Program-made: the position numbers and the translations under genes
In this document: one piece after another, positions 9,157 through 21,291 of the stretch
How positions within the stretch are numbered: position 1 is the stretch's first letter
Layout of the letters: each line of letters starts with the position of its first letter
Assembly: GCF_900107045.1 (NCBI RefSeq)
Contig: NZ_FNON01000005.1
Coordinates: forward strand, 310,001 to 374,000
DNA length: 64,000 bases
Source of the DNA: Amycolatopsis xylanica
Lineage (GTDB): Bacteria; Actinomycetota; Actinomycetes; Mycobacteriales; Pseudonocardiaceae
Direction: 5' to 3'
Notes under the pieces: generated by a model
Seen by the model: only the letters and a program-made list of their open reading frames with translations
Databases searched by the model: none
Told to the model about the DNA's origin: nothing

Positions 9157-9617
9157 TGGCCGACGCTAAACCGGGCAAGCACCCCCAGCGCGGCGGCCCG
9201 ATCAGCCGCCGCCAGGCCCGCAAGCGCGCGGTCGAGATGCTGTACGAGGCCGCGCAGCGCGACGCCGACGCGGTGACGCTGCTCGCCGGCCGGGTCGGTT
9301 CGACCGATGTGGACCCGATCGCGGACTACACCATCTCGCTGGTCGAGGGGGTCACCGCGCGGCGTGAGGCGATCGACGAGCTGCTCGCCGAGCACGCGCA
9401 GGGCTGGACGATCGACCGCATGCCGCCGGTGGACCTGGCGGTGCTGCGCGTCGGCGTCTGGGAACTGCTGTGGGCCGAGGACGTGCCGGACCCGGTGGCC
9501 ATCGACGAGGCCGTCGGGCTGGCGAAGGAACTGTCCACGGACGACTCGCCGCGGTTCGTCAACGGCGTGCTCGGGCGCATCGGCACGATCGCCGACCGGC
9601 TGCGAGCGGTCCTCTAA
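9156..9617 (+). CDS. nusB: Transcription antitermination factor NusB
   Basis: Binds boxA RNA with ribosomal protein S10 in rRNA antitermination. The 153-residue all-helical product has the family segments RRQARKRAVEMLYEA, IDRMPPVDLAVLRVGVWEL, VAIDEAVGLAKEL and RFVNGVLGRI. Its ATG overlaps the efp stop. An 18-bp perfect hairpin follows 19 bases after its stop. Confidence 0.94.
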   Translation: MADAKPGKHPQRGGPISRRQARKRAVEMLYEAAQRDADAVTLLAGRVGSTDVDPIADYTISLVEGVTARREAIDELLAEHAQGWTIDRMPPVDLAVLRVGVWELLWAEDVPDPVAIDEAVGLAKELSTDDSPRFVNGVLGRIGTIADRLRAVL

Positions 9618-9636
9618 AGCCTTAAGAAGCGGTTGT

Positions 9637-9678
9637 TTCGTGAGCGTTTTCGGTCCCCAAACCGAAAACGCTCACGAA
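9637..9678. terminator. Bidirectional hairpin between nusB and bldD
   Basis: Two perfectly complementary 18-base arms (9637-9654 and 9661-9678) with the loop CCCCAA. It sits between convergent nusB and bldD, so it can end transcription from both sides. No T-tract follows. The outer arm CGTGAGCGTTTT resembles the CGTGAGTGTT end of palindromes elsewhere in this window. Confidence 0.7.
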
Positions 9679-9704
9679 CCACCTACCTGGTGCAGGGGAG
9701 CGGT

Positions 9705-10193
9705 TCAGTCCTCTTTGGACGGGCGGGCTTCAGGAGGCAGCACACCCCAGTCGATCAGCTGCTCGGTGAGTTCCCCAGGGGTCATGTCATAGATGATCGC
9801 CAGCGAGCGCAGGTCCTCGGTGCGGATTGAGAGCACCTTGCCGTTGTAGTCGCCGCGCTGGCTCTGGATGGTGGCCGCGTACCGCGCGAGCGGCCCGACC
9901 TTTTCGGCGGGCAGCTGCTGGAGCCGCTCCAGGTTGATGACGATCTTGGTGGCGGGCTCGGCACCGGACGGAACGCGGCCCTCCGGCAGCAGCTCCACCA
10001 CGGGGACCCCGTAGAAGTCGGCCAGCTCGGCCAGCTTCTGGACGGTCACGGCGCGGTCGCCGCGCTCGTACGAGCCCACGACGACGGCCTTCCAGCGCCC
10101 GCCGGACTTCTGCTCGACCCCGTGCAGGGACAGGCCCTGCTGCTGGCGGATCCCGCGGAGCTTGGCCCCGAGCGCCTTGGCGTAATCGCCCAT
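9705..10193 (-). CDS. bldD: Developmental regulator BldD (c-di-GMP-responsive repressor)
   Basis: Master repressor of development in sporulating actinobacteria; dimerises on cyclic di-GMP and represses sporulation genes. The 162-residue product has an N-terminal XRE-type helix-turn-helix (AKALGAKLRGIRQQQGLSL ... VVVGSYERGDRAV) and a C-terminal c-di-GMP domain. The binding signature RGD-x8-RxxD is intact as RGDYNGKVLSIRTED. ATG at 10193 (MGDYAKALG) is the family start; a longer frame upstream was not used. Divergent from the pyr operon, with a BldD-box-like site in between. Confidence 0.94.
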   Translation of the reverse strand: MGDYAKALGAKLRGIRQQQGLSLHGVEQKSGGRWKAVVVGSYERGDRAVTVQKLAELADFYGVPVVELLPEGRVPSGAEPATKIVINLERLQQLPAEKVGPLARYAATIQSQRGDYNGKVLSIRTEDLRSLAIIYDMTPGELTEQLIDWGVLPPEARPSKED

Positions 10194-10260
10194 GTGGTTG
10201 TTCTCCGTTTCCTCAACCCCCCGCACGGCGGACGACCGCTCAGGGGACTCCTTGAGTCGA

Positions 10261-10273
10261 ATACTCAGAGTAA
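10261..10273. promoter_or_regulatory. Candidate BldD box upstream of bldD
   Basis: The sequence ATACTCAGAGTAA fits 12 of 13 positions of the BldD consensus as I recall it (TNACNCWGNGTNA) and contains the perfect palindrome TACTC-A-GAGTA. It lies about 68 bases before the bldD ATG and 180 before pyrR. BldD is known to repress its own gene in Streptomyces, so autoregulation is the likely role. Flanking short repeats (GAGT/ACTC, GTAA/TTAC) may form further half-sites. Confidence 0.5.
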
Positions 10274-10378
10274 TGGTTACGCATTGTTGTCATCAGGTCA
10301 AGCAGATCATCGTCCGACCTTTGGCAGATGCAAGTGACACCACCCGTAAGGCTGAGTGCCTGCTGCTGCTAGTGTCGT

Positions 10379-10449
10379 GTCGATTTCCTAGCCAAGCAGG
10401 GAATCGACGTCCTTTAAGGACCCGTCCAGAGAGGCGGGGAAGGAGGTCC
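10379..10449 (+). promoter_or_regulatory. pyr operon leader: stem-loop followed by PyrR-binding hairpin over the ribosome site
   Basis: First, an 11-bp stem (10379-10389 with 10398-10408, one G-T pair). Then GTCCAGAGAGGC at 10424-10435, which matches the PyrR RNA-binding loop consensus RUCCNGNGAGGY, closed by CCCG/CGGG (10421-10424 with 10435-10438). An outer stem GGACC/GGTCC (10418-10422 with 10445-10449) spans the pyrR ribosome site GAAGGAGGT. This fits the mycobacterial mode in which PyrR-UMP binding blocks translation initiation. Confidence 0.7.
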
Positions 10450-10452
10450 GCC

Positions 10453-11061
10453 TTGGCGCCACGTACCCGTGGCGCGGCGGAACCGGTCGGTGAGCGGGAG
10501 CTGCTCTCCTCCGGCGATGTCGCGCGCACGATCGCCCGAATGGCCCATCAGGTCATCGAGAAGACCGCACTCGGTGCGGCTTCCGCCTCGGTGCCCGTTC
10601 TGCTCGGTATCCCCACCAGGGGGACACCGCTGGCCGAACGGCTCGCCGAGCGCGTCGAAGAGTTCTCCGGCGTCCGTCCGCCCACCGGGGCGCTCGACGT
10701 GACGCTCTATCGCGACGATCTCCGTCGCAAACCCACCAGGGCTCTCGAACATTCGCAGCTTCCGCCCGCCGGCATCGAGGACCGGGTCGTCGTGCTCGTC
10801 GACGACGTGCTCTTCTCCGGCCGGACCATTCGCGCCGCGCTCGACGCGCTGCGGGACATCGGCAGGCCCCGCTCGGTCCAGCTCGCGGTCCTGGTCGACC
10901 GAGGGCACCGCGAGCTGCCCATCAGGGCGGACTACGTCGGCAAGAACGTGCCCACTTCGCGCGCCGAGGACGTCGCCGTGCTGCTGTCCGAAGTGGACGG
11001 CCGGGACGCCGTGCTGCTGCGCACCAATCCCCAGAGCGATTCCCAGGGAGAAACCGAATGA
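10453..11061 (+). CDS. pyrR: Bifunctional pyr operon regulator / uracil phosphoribosyltransferase PyrR
   Basis: RNA-binding regulator that senses UMP and also has uracil phosphoribosyltransferase activity. The 202-residue product has the PRTase PRPP loop VVLVDDVLFSGRTIRAALDAL, the GIPTRGTPLAERLA segment and the dimer region GALDVTLYRDDLRRKP. TTG at 10453 is chosen because a strong GAAGGAGGT site lies 5 bases upstream, itself inside a PyrR-type hairpin. First gene of the pyr operon; its stop overlaps the pyrB ATG. Confidence 0.93.
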   Translation: MAPRTRGAAEPVGERELLSSGDVARTIARMAHQVIEKTALGAASASVPVLLGIPTRGTPLAERLAERVEEFSGVRPPTGALDVTLYRDDLRRKPTRALEHSQLPPAGIEDRVVVLVDDVLFSGRTIRAALDALRDIGRPRSVQLAVLVDRGHRELPIRADYVGKNVPTSRAEDVAVLLSEVDGRDAVLLRTNPQSDSQGETE

Positions 11062-11990
11062 AGCACCTGCTCGCCACCGACGGGCTCGACCCGGCGTTCG
11101 CGACAGCCGTGCTCGACACCGCCGACGAGCTGAAGCACACCCTGCTCGGGCGCGAGGTGCGCAAGCTCCCGACGCTGCGAGGCCGCACGGTCATCTCGAT
11201 GTTCTACGAGAACTCCACCCGCACCAGGGTTTCCTTCGAGATCGCCGGCAAATGGATGAGCGCCGACGTGATCAACGTCTCGGCGTCCAGCTCCTCGGTG
11301 AACAAGGGCGAGTCCCTGCGCGACACCGCGCTGACGCTGGCCGCGGCCGGCGCCGACTGCCTGATCGTGCGGCACCCCGCCTCCGGCGCCGCCCAGCGCC
11401 TCGCCGGCTGGCTCTCGCACGTCGGCACGGCCGTGGTCAACGCGGGCGACGGCACGCACGAGCACCCGACCCAGGCGCTGCTCGACGCCGCCACCCTGCG
11501 GGAACGGCTCGGCTCGGTCGAGGGCCGCCGGATCGCGATCGTCGGCGACGTCCTGCACAGCCGGGTCGCCCGCTCGAACATCCACCTGCTGGCCGCGCTC
11601 GGCGCCGAGGTGGTGCTCGTCGCACCGCCGACGCTGCTGCCGGTCGGCGTCGAAAGCCTGCCCGTCACCGTTTCGCACGAACTCGACGCGGAACTGCCCA
11701 CGGTCGACGCGGTGATGATGCTGCGCGTCCAGGCCGAGCGCATGCACGGCGGGTTCTTCCCGTCCGCCCGCGAGTACTCGATCTCGTACGGGCTCAACGA
11801 GAAACGCCTCAAGCTGCTGCCTGAGCACGCCGTCGTACTCCACCCCGGCCCGATGCTGCGCGGGATGGAGATCGCCTCGGCCGTCGCCGACTCACCGGCC
11901 TCGGCCATCACCGAACAGGTCCGCAACGGGGTGCACGTCCGGATGGCCGTGCTCTACCACCTGCTGGCCGGAGAAGGAGCCGCCGCGTGA
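11058..11990 (+). CDS. pyrB: Aspartate carbamoyltransferase, catalytic chain
   Basis: Condenses carbamoyl phosphate with aspartate to N-carbamoyl-L-aspartate. The 310-residue product has the carbamoyl-phosphate motif STRTRVSFE (residues 53-61), the SSVNKGES loop, HPTQALLDA and the HPGPMLRG segment. No regulatory chain (pyrI) is nearby, as usual in actinobacteria. ATGA overlap with pyrR and GTGA overlap with pyrC. Confidence 0.96.
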   Translation: MKHLLATDGLDPAFATAVLDTADELKHTLLGREVRKLPTLRGRTVISMFYENSTRTRVSFEIAGKWMSADVINVSASSSSVNKGESLRDTALTLAAAGADCLIVRHPASGAAQRLAGWLSHVGTAVVNAGDGTHEHPTQALLDAATLRERLGSVEGRRIAIVGDVLHSRVARSNIHLLAALGAEVVLVAPPTLLPVGVESLPVTVSHELDAELPTVDAVMMLRVQAERMHGGFFPSAREYSISYGLNEKRLKLLPEHAVVLHPGPMLRGMEIASAVADSPASAITEQVRNGVHVRMAVLYHLLAGEGAAA

Positions 11991-13273
11991 CCGCCGTGTT
12001 GATCAAGGGAGCCAAGCTCTACGGCGAAGGCGACCCGGTCGACGTGCTCATCGAAGACGGCGTCATCGCGCGGATCGGCACGATCGAAGAAGCCGGCGCC
12101 GAGGTGATCGAAGCGAACGGCCAGGTGCTCCTGCCCGGTTTCGTCGACCTGCACACCCACCTGCGTGAACCCGGCCGCGAGGACACCGAGACCATCGCCA
12201 CCGGCTCCGCCGCGGCCGCGCTCGGCGGCTACACGGCCGTGTTCGCCATGGCCAACACCGACCCGGTCGCCGACAACGCGGTGATCGTCGAACACGTCTA
12301 CCAGCGTGGCCAAGAGGTCGGTTTGGTCGATGTGCACCCGGTCGGCGCGGTCACCGTCGGGCTCAAGGGCGAGAAACTGGCCGAATTGGGCACCATGGCC
12401 AAGTCCAAGGCCAACGTCCGCGTCTTCTCCGACGACGGCCTCTGCGTCGCCGACCCGCTGCTGATGCGCCGCGCGCTGGAGTACACCAACGCGCTCGGCG
12501 CCGTCATCGCCCAGCACGCCGAGGAACCCCGGCTGACCGTCGGCGCGCAGGCGCACGAGGGGGAGCGGGCCTCGCGCCTGGGCTACACGGGCTGGCCCGC
12601 CTCGGCCGAAGAGTCCATCGTGGCCAGGGACTGCCTGCTCGCCGAGCACGCCAAGGCGCGCCTGCACGTCTGCCACGTGTCCACTTCGGGCACCGCCGAC
12701 GTGCTGCGCTGGGCGAAGGCGCGCGGCACCCAGGTCTCCGCCGAGGTGACCCCGCACCACCTGCTGCTGACCGACTCGCGGCTCGAGACCTACGACCCGA
12801 TCAACAAGGTCAACCCGCCGCTGCGCACCGAGTCCGATGTCGAGAAGCTGCGCGCGGCGCTGGCCGATGGCACGATCGACTGCGTCGCCACCGACCACGC
12901 CCCGCACGCCGTGCAGGACAAGGACTGCGAGTGGTCCGCCGCCCGGCCCGGCATGCTCGGCCTGCAGACCGCACTGTCCATCGTGGCCGAGACGATGGTC
13001 CGCACCGGACTACTCGACTGGCGCGGCGTCGCCCGCGTGATGAGCGAACGGCCCGCCGAGATCGGCGGGCTGACCGACCACGGCCGCCCGCTGGCCGAGG
13101 GCGAGCCGGCGAACCTCACCCTCGTCGACCCGGACGCCGAGTGGACGGTCAGCGGCCGCGAGCTCGCCAGCATCGCCGCGAACACCCCGTACGAGGGAAT
13201 GCGGCTGCCCGGCGTGGTGACCGCCACCCTGCTGCGCGGGCGGATCACCGCGCGGGAAGGGAAAATCGGCTGA
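11987..13273 (+). CDS. pyrC: Dihydroorotase
   Basis: Cyclises carbamoyl aspartate to dihydroorotate. The 428-residue amidohydrolase has the metal-binding DLHTHLREPG, further histidines in IAQHAEEP and HVCHVSTSG, and the late Asp in CVATDHAPH. Length and motifs fit the type I class. It starts at GTG in an overlap with pyrB and ends overlapping the ATG of the PH-like gene. Confidence 0.95.
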   Translation: MTAVLIKGAKLYGEGDPVDVLIEDGVIARIGTIEEAGAEVIEANGQVLLPGFVDLHTHLREPGREDTETIATGSAAAALGGYTAVFAMANTDPVADNAVIVEHVYQRGQEVGLVDVHPVGAVTVGLKGEKLAELGTMAKSKANVRVFSDDGLCVADPLLMRRALEYTNALGAVIAQHAEEPRLTVGAQAHEGERASRLGYTGWPASAEESIVARDCLLAEHAKARLHVCHVSTSGTADVLRWAKARGTQVSAEVTPHHLLLTDSRLETYDPINKVNPPLRTESDVEKLRAALADGTIDCVATDHAPHAVQDKDCEWSAARPGMLGLQTALSIVAETMVRTGLLDWRGVARVMSERPAEIGGLTDHGRPLAEGEPANLTLVDPDAEWTVSGRELASIAANTPYEGMRLPGVVTATLLRGRITAREGKIG

Positions 13274-13766
13274 TGGACCGTTTACTCCTGACGCTGGCGA
13301 TCGCCGCCTTCTTCGTGCTCTGCTGCTGGGCGATGTGGCGGGGCTGGAAGCGCAAGGCGCGCACCCAGAGCGTGCAGGTGCCGGTCTTCGCCGACATCCC
13401 CGAGGACCTCGGCGAGCCGAAGCTCGAAGACTCCGGCCTCTACGTCAGCACCACCACCGCCGGGAACTGGCAGGACCGGATCGTCACCCGCGGCGCGGGC
13501 GTCCGGTCCAACGCCACCTGGCGGCTCTACGAATCGGGTGTCGCGATCGAGCGCGACGGCGCGCAGGACTTCTGGATCCCGGCCGAAGCGATCACCGGCG
13601 TCCGGCGGTCGGGCGCCATCGCCGGGAAGGTGATGGGCATGGACGGCCTGCTGGTGCTGACCTGGCTGGCAGGCGACGTGCCGCTCGACACCGGTTTCCG
13701 CGGCGACCCCGACGTCTATCCACAGTGGATCGAAGCGATCCACGCGAAGAGTGAAGGAAGTGCCTC

Positions 13767-13770
<4 letters not shown>
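13273..13770 (+). CDS. Membrane-anchored PH-like domain protein of the pyr operon
   Basis: A 165-residue protein with one N-terminal membrane helix (residues 4-22), a basic KRKAR patch, and a soluble domain that resembles a bacterial PH-like fold (TWRLYESGVAIERDGAQDFWIPAEAI). A homologous gene of unknown function sits between pyrC and carA in many actinobacteria. It overlaps both neighbours by a few bases, so it is co-translated with pyrimidine genes, but no enzymatic role is visible. Confidence 0.82.
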
Positions 13771-18203
<4,433 letters not shown>

Positions 18204-18228
18204 AAAACCTCCGAGAGGGCTGGGCCAA

Positions 18229-19059
18229 GTGAGTGAAAAGTTCGGAAAACGGCTGGCCGACGCGGTGGCCGCGCGCGGCCCGCTGTGCGCCGGGATCGAC
18301 CCGCATCCGGGGCTGATCGAGGCGTGGGGACTCCCCGCAGACGCCTCCGGTCTGGAGCGTTTCGCGCTGGGAGCGACCGAAATCCTGGCCGCGGAGACCG
18401 CGATCATCAAGCCCCAGTCGGCGTTCTTCGAGGCCTTCGGGGCCCCGGGGATCGCCGTGCTGGAGCGGGTGATCGAGACCGCGCGGGCGGCCGGAGCGCT
18501 CGTGCTGCTCGACGTGAAACGGGGCGACATCGGGTCGACGATGGGCGCCTACACGGCCGCTTACGTGGCCGGAGAGACCGCTCTCACGGCCGACGCGATC
18601 ACCGTCTCGCCGTACCTCGGATTCGGCTCGCTCAAGCCCGCGATCGACATGGCGCGGGCCAATGGGCGGGGCGTGTTCGTGCTCGCGCGAACGTCCAATC
18701 CGGAGGCTCACGCGCTGCAGAACGCGTTGCTGCCCAACGGAAAGACCGTCGCGCAGGGAATCGTCGACGCGGCCGCTGAGGTCAACGAAGGCGCGTCCCC
18801 GTACGGCGATGTGGGTGTTGTCGTCGGCGCGACCATCGGGGCCGGAGAACTCGATCTGGGGGCCTTGAACGGGCCGATCCTCGCGCCGGGTTTCGGTGCG
18901 CAGGGCGCGACCGCCGACGACCTCCGCAAGCTCTTCGGCGACGACCTGAAAGGCGTGCTCGCGGCCTCGTCACGGGACATCCTCAAGCACGGCCCAGACC
19001 CCGCCGGGCTGCGTGACGCGGTGCGCCGGACCCGTGACTCGCTGCGGCCACCGGGGTGA
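18229..19059 (+). CDS. pyrF: Orotidine 5'-phosphate decarboxylase
   Basis: Decarboxylates OMP to UMP, the last step of the pathway. The 276-residue product is the longer actinobacterial (type 2) form; the catalytic Lys-Asp pair is in LLDVKRGDIGSTM. GTG at 18229 has GAGAGGG 9 bases upstream. It ends the pyr operon; pyrD and pyrE are not in the window. A short ACCCCG/CGGGGT stem (19070-19075 with 19085-19090) follows the stop and may act as a weak terminator. Confidence 0.93.
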   Translation: MSEKFGKRLADAVAARGPLCAGIDPHPGLIEAWGLPADASGLERFALGATEILAAETAIIKPQSAFFEAFGAPGIAVLERVIETARAAGALVLLDVKRGDIGSTMGAYTAAYVAGETALTADAITVSPYLGFGSLKPAIDMARANGRGVFVLARTSNPEAHALQNALLPNGKTVAQGIVDAAAEVNEGASPYGDVGVVVGATIGAGELDLGALNGPILAPGFGAQGATADDLRKLFGDDLKGVLAASSRDILKHGPDPAGLRDAVRRTRDSLRPPG

Positions 19060-19154
19060 ACGGCGGCTGACCCCGCTCTGGGCTCGGGGTGAACAACCCC
19101 TGGAAAACAGCCAATAGCAGGCGGGCAGGCCTGGCGCAACCAGCCACCCCCGCA

Positions 19155-19198
19155 TTGTGGTCGACGCTGGAGGGTGGGTACCGTCGTTTCACCCACCC
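19155..19198 (+). promoter_or_regulatory. Possible mihF promoter with overlapping inverted repeat
   Basis: TTGTGG (19155-19160) and TACCGT (19179-19184) are spaced 18 bases apart, like a primary-sigma promoter. An inverted repeat GGGTGGGT/ACCCACCC (19172-19179 with 19191-19198) overlaps the -10 and likely start point and could be an operator. Read by eye only. Confidence 0.35.
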
Positions 19199-19224
19199 AG
19201 ATTTGAGAACTACCGGAGGAAAAC

Positions 19225-19542
19225 GTGGCACTTCCCCAGCTGACAGAGGAACAGCGTGCTGCGGCACTGGAGAAGGCCGCTGCCGCTCGGAAGATCCGAG
19301 CGGAGCTGAAGGAGCGCCTGAAGCGAGGCGGCACCACTCTGGTCAAGGTGCTGGAAGACGCTGCCGAGAACGAGGTTCTCGGCAAGATGAAGGTCTCCGC
19401 TCTGCTTGAGGCCCTTCCGGGCGTCGGCAAGGTCCGCGCGCAGCAGACTATGGAGCGCTTGGAGATCGCCCCTAGCCGTCGTCTTCGTGGCCTTGGCGAT
19501 CGGCAGCGCAAGGCGTTGTTGGCTGAGTTTAGTGGCGAGTGA
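19225..19542 (+). CDS. mihF: Integration host factor, actinobacterial type (mIHF/sIHF)
   Basis: Nucleoid protein that binds and bends DNA and influences development and antibiotic production in actinobacteria. The 105-residue product starts MALPQLTEEQRAAALEKAAA and has the helix-two-turn-helix segment LLEALPGVGKVRAQQTME followed by RRLRGLGDRQRKALL. GTG start with GGAGGA 7-12 bases upstream. In most relatives the next gene is gmk; here the next genes are a foreign-looking minus-strand cassette. Confidence 0.95.
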   Translation: MALPQLTEEQRAAALEKAAAARKIRAELKERLKRGGTTLVKVLEDAAENEVLGKMKVSALLEALPGVGKVRAQQTMERLEIAPSRRLRGLGDRQRKALLAEFSGE

Positions 19543-19545
19543 GTA

Positions 19546-19590
19546 GAGTTGTGGGTCGGGTCAGGTGCAAGCCTGACCCGACCCAAACTC
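19546..19590. terminator. Long hairpin between mihF and the minus-strand cassette
   Basis: Perfect 14-base arms (19552-19565 and 19572-19585) with loop TGCAAG, extended by GAGTT/AACTC after one mismatch. It lies just after the mihF stop and 17 bases before the end of the convergent SAHH-like gene, so it may serve both directions. Confidence 0.7.
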
Positions 19591-19607
19591 TTGGATGATC
19601 GGGCATT

Positions 19608-20765
19608 TCATCGTGCAATTTCGCCGGGCTCCATCGATTGCGCGTGTAGGCTTAACCATCGGTCGGCGAGGTCATCCATGAGTGTTGCAGGTAGTGGTTT
19701 GATGCCTGGATCGGCTTGATTGCCCAGCAGTTGCGCAATCCCTGCAGCAATCTGGGCGAAGACGAGGTCTATGATGGCGTCAGGCAAGCTCTCGTGTAGG
19801 AAGTTGACAGGATATCCTTGGTTTACGATATGCACTTGGCAGGTAGCGGTGTGTAAGGTAGCTACCGATACGTTTGTATATCGCCCACGCAATGGGAAAT
19901 GATCCTGGGGAGCGCCTTCGTCAAAAAGTGCGGCGAACTCGACTTGGCGAGATGACCCGCTGAACAAGTAGAACTCGCCGAGGAGACCGTCGAAGTCGGC
20001 AAGGCTTAGCGAAGTTGCCCCGGTACAGCCGACTATCACTCTACATTGGGTCAATGCTTGCTTCGGCTTAAGTGTCCGGAAGCCGTCCCCTGCAGCTGCA
20101 ACAGCGCGTACTGGCGAGATCTCCACAACCCGGACCTCACAGCCAATATTTCTTAAGGCCAGTGCGCAAGCGCGGCCAATGTCGCCGTATCCGAGAACCG
20201 TTGCGGTTTGACCATGGATAGAATGGCCGCTTGCCCTGACCAATTCTGAAACAGTGGAAGCGACAGATCGACCGACGTAGCCTGCTTCGATCGCTTTTAG
20301 TGGGGAGTCTGCAATTTGGAACACTCGCAGGTTGGGGGAGTTGAGCCTTTGATACCTCCAGAGTCCCTGCTTCGTCTCCTCGACCACGCCGAACAGGGCT
20401 GGAGGCAATGGACGCGTGGTGAGAAGGTCTGCGATATGTCCACCAACGTCTTGGACTACAAATGGGTGCCCAAGTTTGGTGAGTGAGTCTACGCTGTCCG
20501 CCGCAGCGCGTAGTAGCGAATGAGCGTCGGGTACCTGGATGTCGAGTCCAAGTGCTGTTGCGAGTGACAGTGCTTCCTCATTCCATGAATACGGGATAGC
20601 TATGCAACTGGCAACGCGGCCGCCATTCTCTTGCCATAGACGCAAGAAGGCCACTGTGTCATGCTTGAGATGCTGAACGAACAATACCGGGATGTCGGCG
20701 ATTGTTTCAGCCGCGCCTGTGAGAATCTGGCGGGTTAGTGGCAGCCCGGGAAGACTTCCCTCCAT
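19608..20765 (-). CDS. S-adenosylhomocysteine hydrolase-like NAD-binding protein
   Basis: The 385-residue product resembles the AdoHcyase family: EETKQGLWRY, the Lys in ADSPLKAIEAGYVG, the Rossmann motif TVLGYGDIGRACA, and a C-terminus VNQGYPVNFLHESLPDAIIDL. The N-terminal substrate domain is short, and the family's STQDHAA and NDSVTKSKFDN signatures are only partly kept, so true hydrolase activity is doubtful. ATG at 20765 has GAGAGGG 6 bases upstream; ATG at 20780 is possible. Base composition is much lower in GC than the flanks. Last gene of a three-gene minus-strand unit. Confidence 0.7.
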   Translation of the reverse strand: MEGSLPGLPLTRQILTGAAETIADIPVLFVQHLKHDTVAFLRLWQENGGRVASCIAIPYSWNEEALSLATALGLDIQVPDAHSLLRAAADSVDSLTKLGHPFVVQDVGGHIADLLTTRPLPPALFGVVEETKQGLWRYQRLNSPNLRVFQIADSPLKAIEAGYVGRSVASTVSELVRASGHSIHGQTATVLGYGDIGRACALALRNIGCEVRVVEISPVRAVAAAGDGFRTLKPKQALTQCRVIVGCTGATSLSLADFDGLLGEFYLFSGSSRQVEFAALFDEGAPQDHFPLRGRYTNVSVATLHTATCQVHIVNQGYPVNFLHESLPDAIIDLVFAQIAAGIAQLLGNQADPGIKPLPATLMDDLADRWLSLHAQSMEPGEIAR

Positions 20766-20817
20766 ATTGCGCCCTCTCATTTGAGTGTTCGGCTCGCGTC
20801 CATCGTTAAGGTGGCGG

Positions 20818-21291
20818 CTAAGGGCCTACTGTCCATGAAAAGTACAGGAAAAGGGCGTGGAATGAGAGTAGGCCGACGCTTAGGGGGACTACTACGCTTT
20901 TTAGCTGGAAGCGATAGCTTAGACGGTTTCCGTTTTTCCAGTGGTCCGGAAAGAGTCGCTCGCCTGCTAGCCACTTACTGCGTTTGTATACGCCGAGAAT
21001 TTTTTCGATTCTATGTCGTAGTTGTCGTTGCACGAGAAGGTAACCGTGTACGCGGAACACGTAGACGATTAACACGAGTACTACGGCCGATGACAAGCCA
21101 GTTATCGCTGCGCGCACCAAGCCGGAAACATGGGTGCGGCCAGCAAGTGTGGCAAGCGCTAGTCCGAGCGTGCCGTCTAGTGCGAGTCCGGCTGTTACAA
21201 GCCGGAACTCGACCTCTCGGAGGTATGCGATCTCCTGTGCGACCGATGAATAGATAGCGGTTAGGCCATTTAGATCAGGTGTCTGCTCCAT
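20818..21291 (-). CDS. Small three-helix membrane protein of the cassette
   Basis: A 157-residue protein that I do not recognise by family. An N-terminal amphipathic part (1-30) is followed by membrane segments at about 31-50, 60-80 and 132-153, with a basic cytoplasmic stretch between (RQLRHRIEKILGVYKRSKW). This layout is like small membrane effectors of nucleotide-dependent conflict systems, which is inference only. Its ATG overlaps the end of the CYTH-kinase gene by 17 bases, and the SAHH-like gene follows closely, so the three are co-transcribed. Confidence 0.65.
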   Translation of the reverse strand: MEQTPDLNGLTAIYSSVAQEIAYLREVEFRLVTAGLALDGTLGLALATLAGRTHVSGLVRAAITGLSSAVVLVLIVYVFRVHGYLLVQRQLRHRIEKILGVYKRSKWLAGERLFPDHWKNGNRLSYRFQLKSVVVPLSVGLLSFHALFLYFSWTVGP

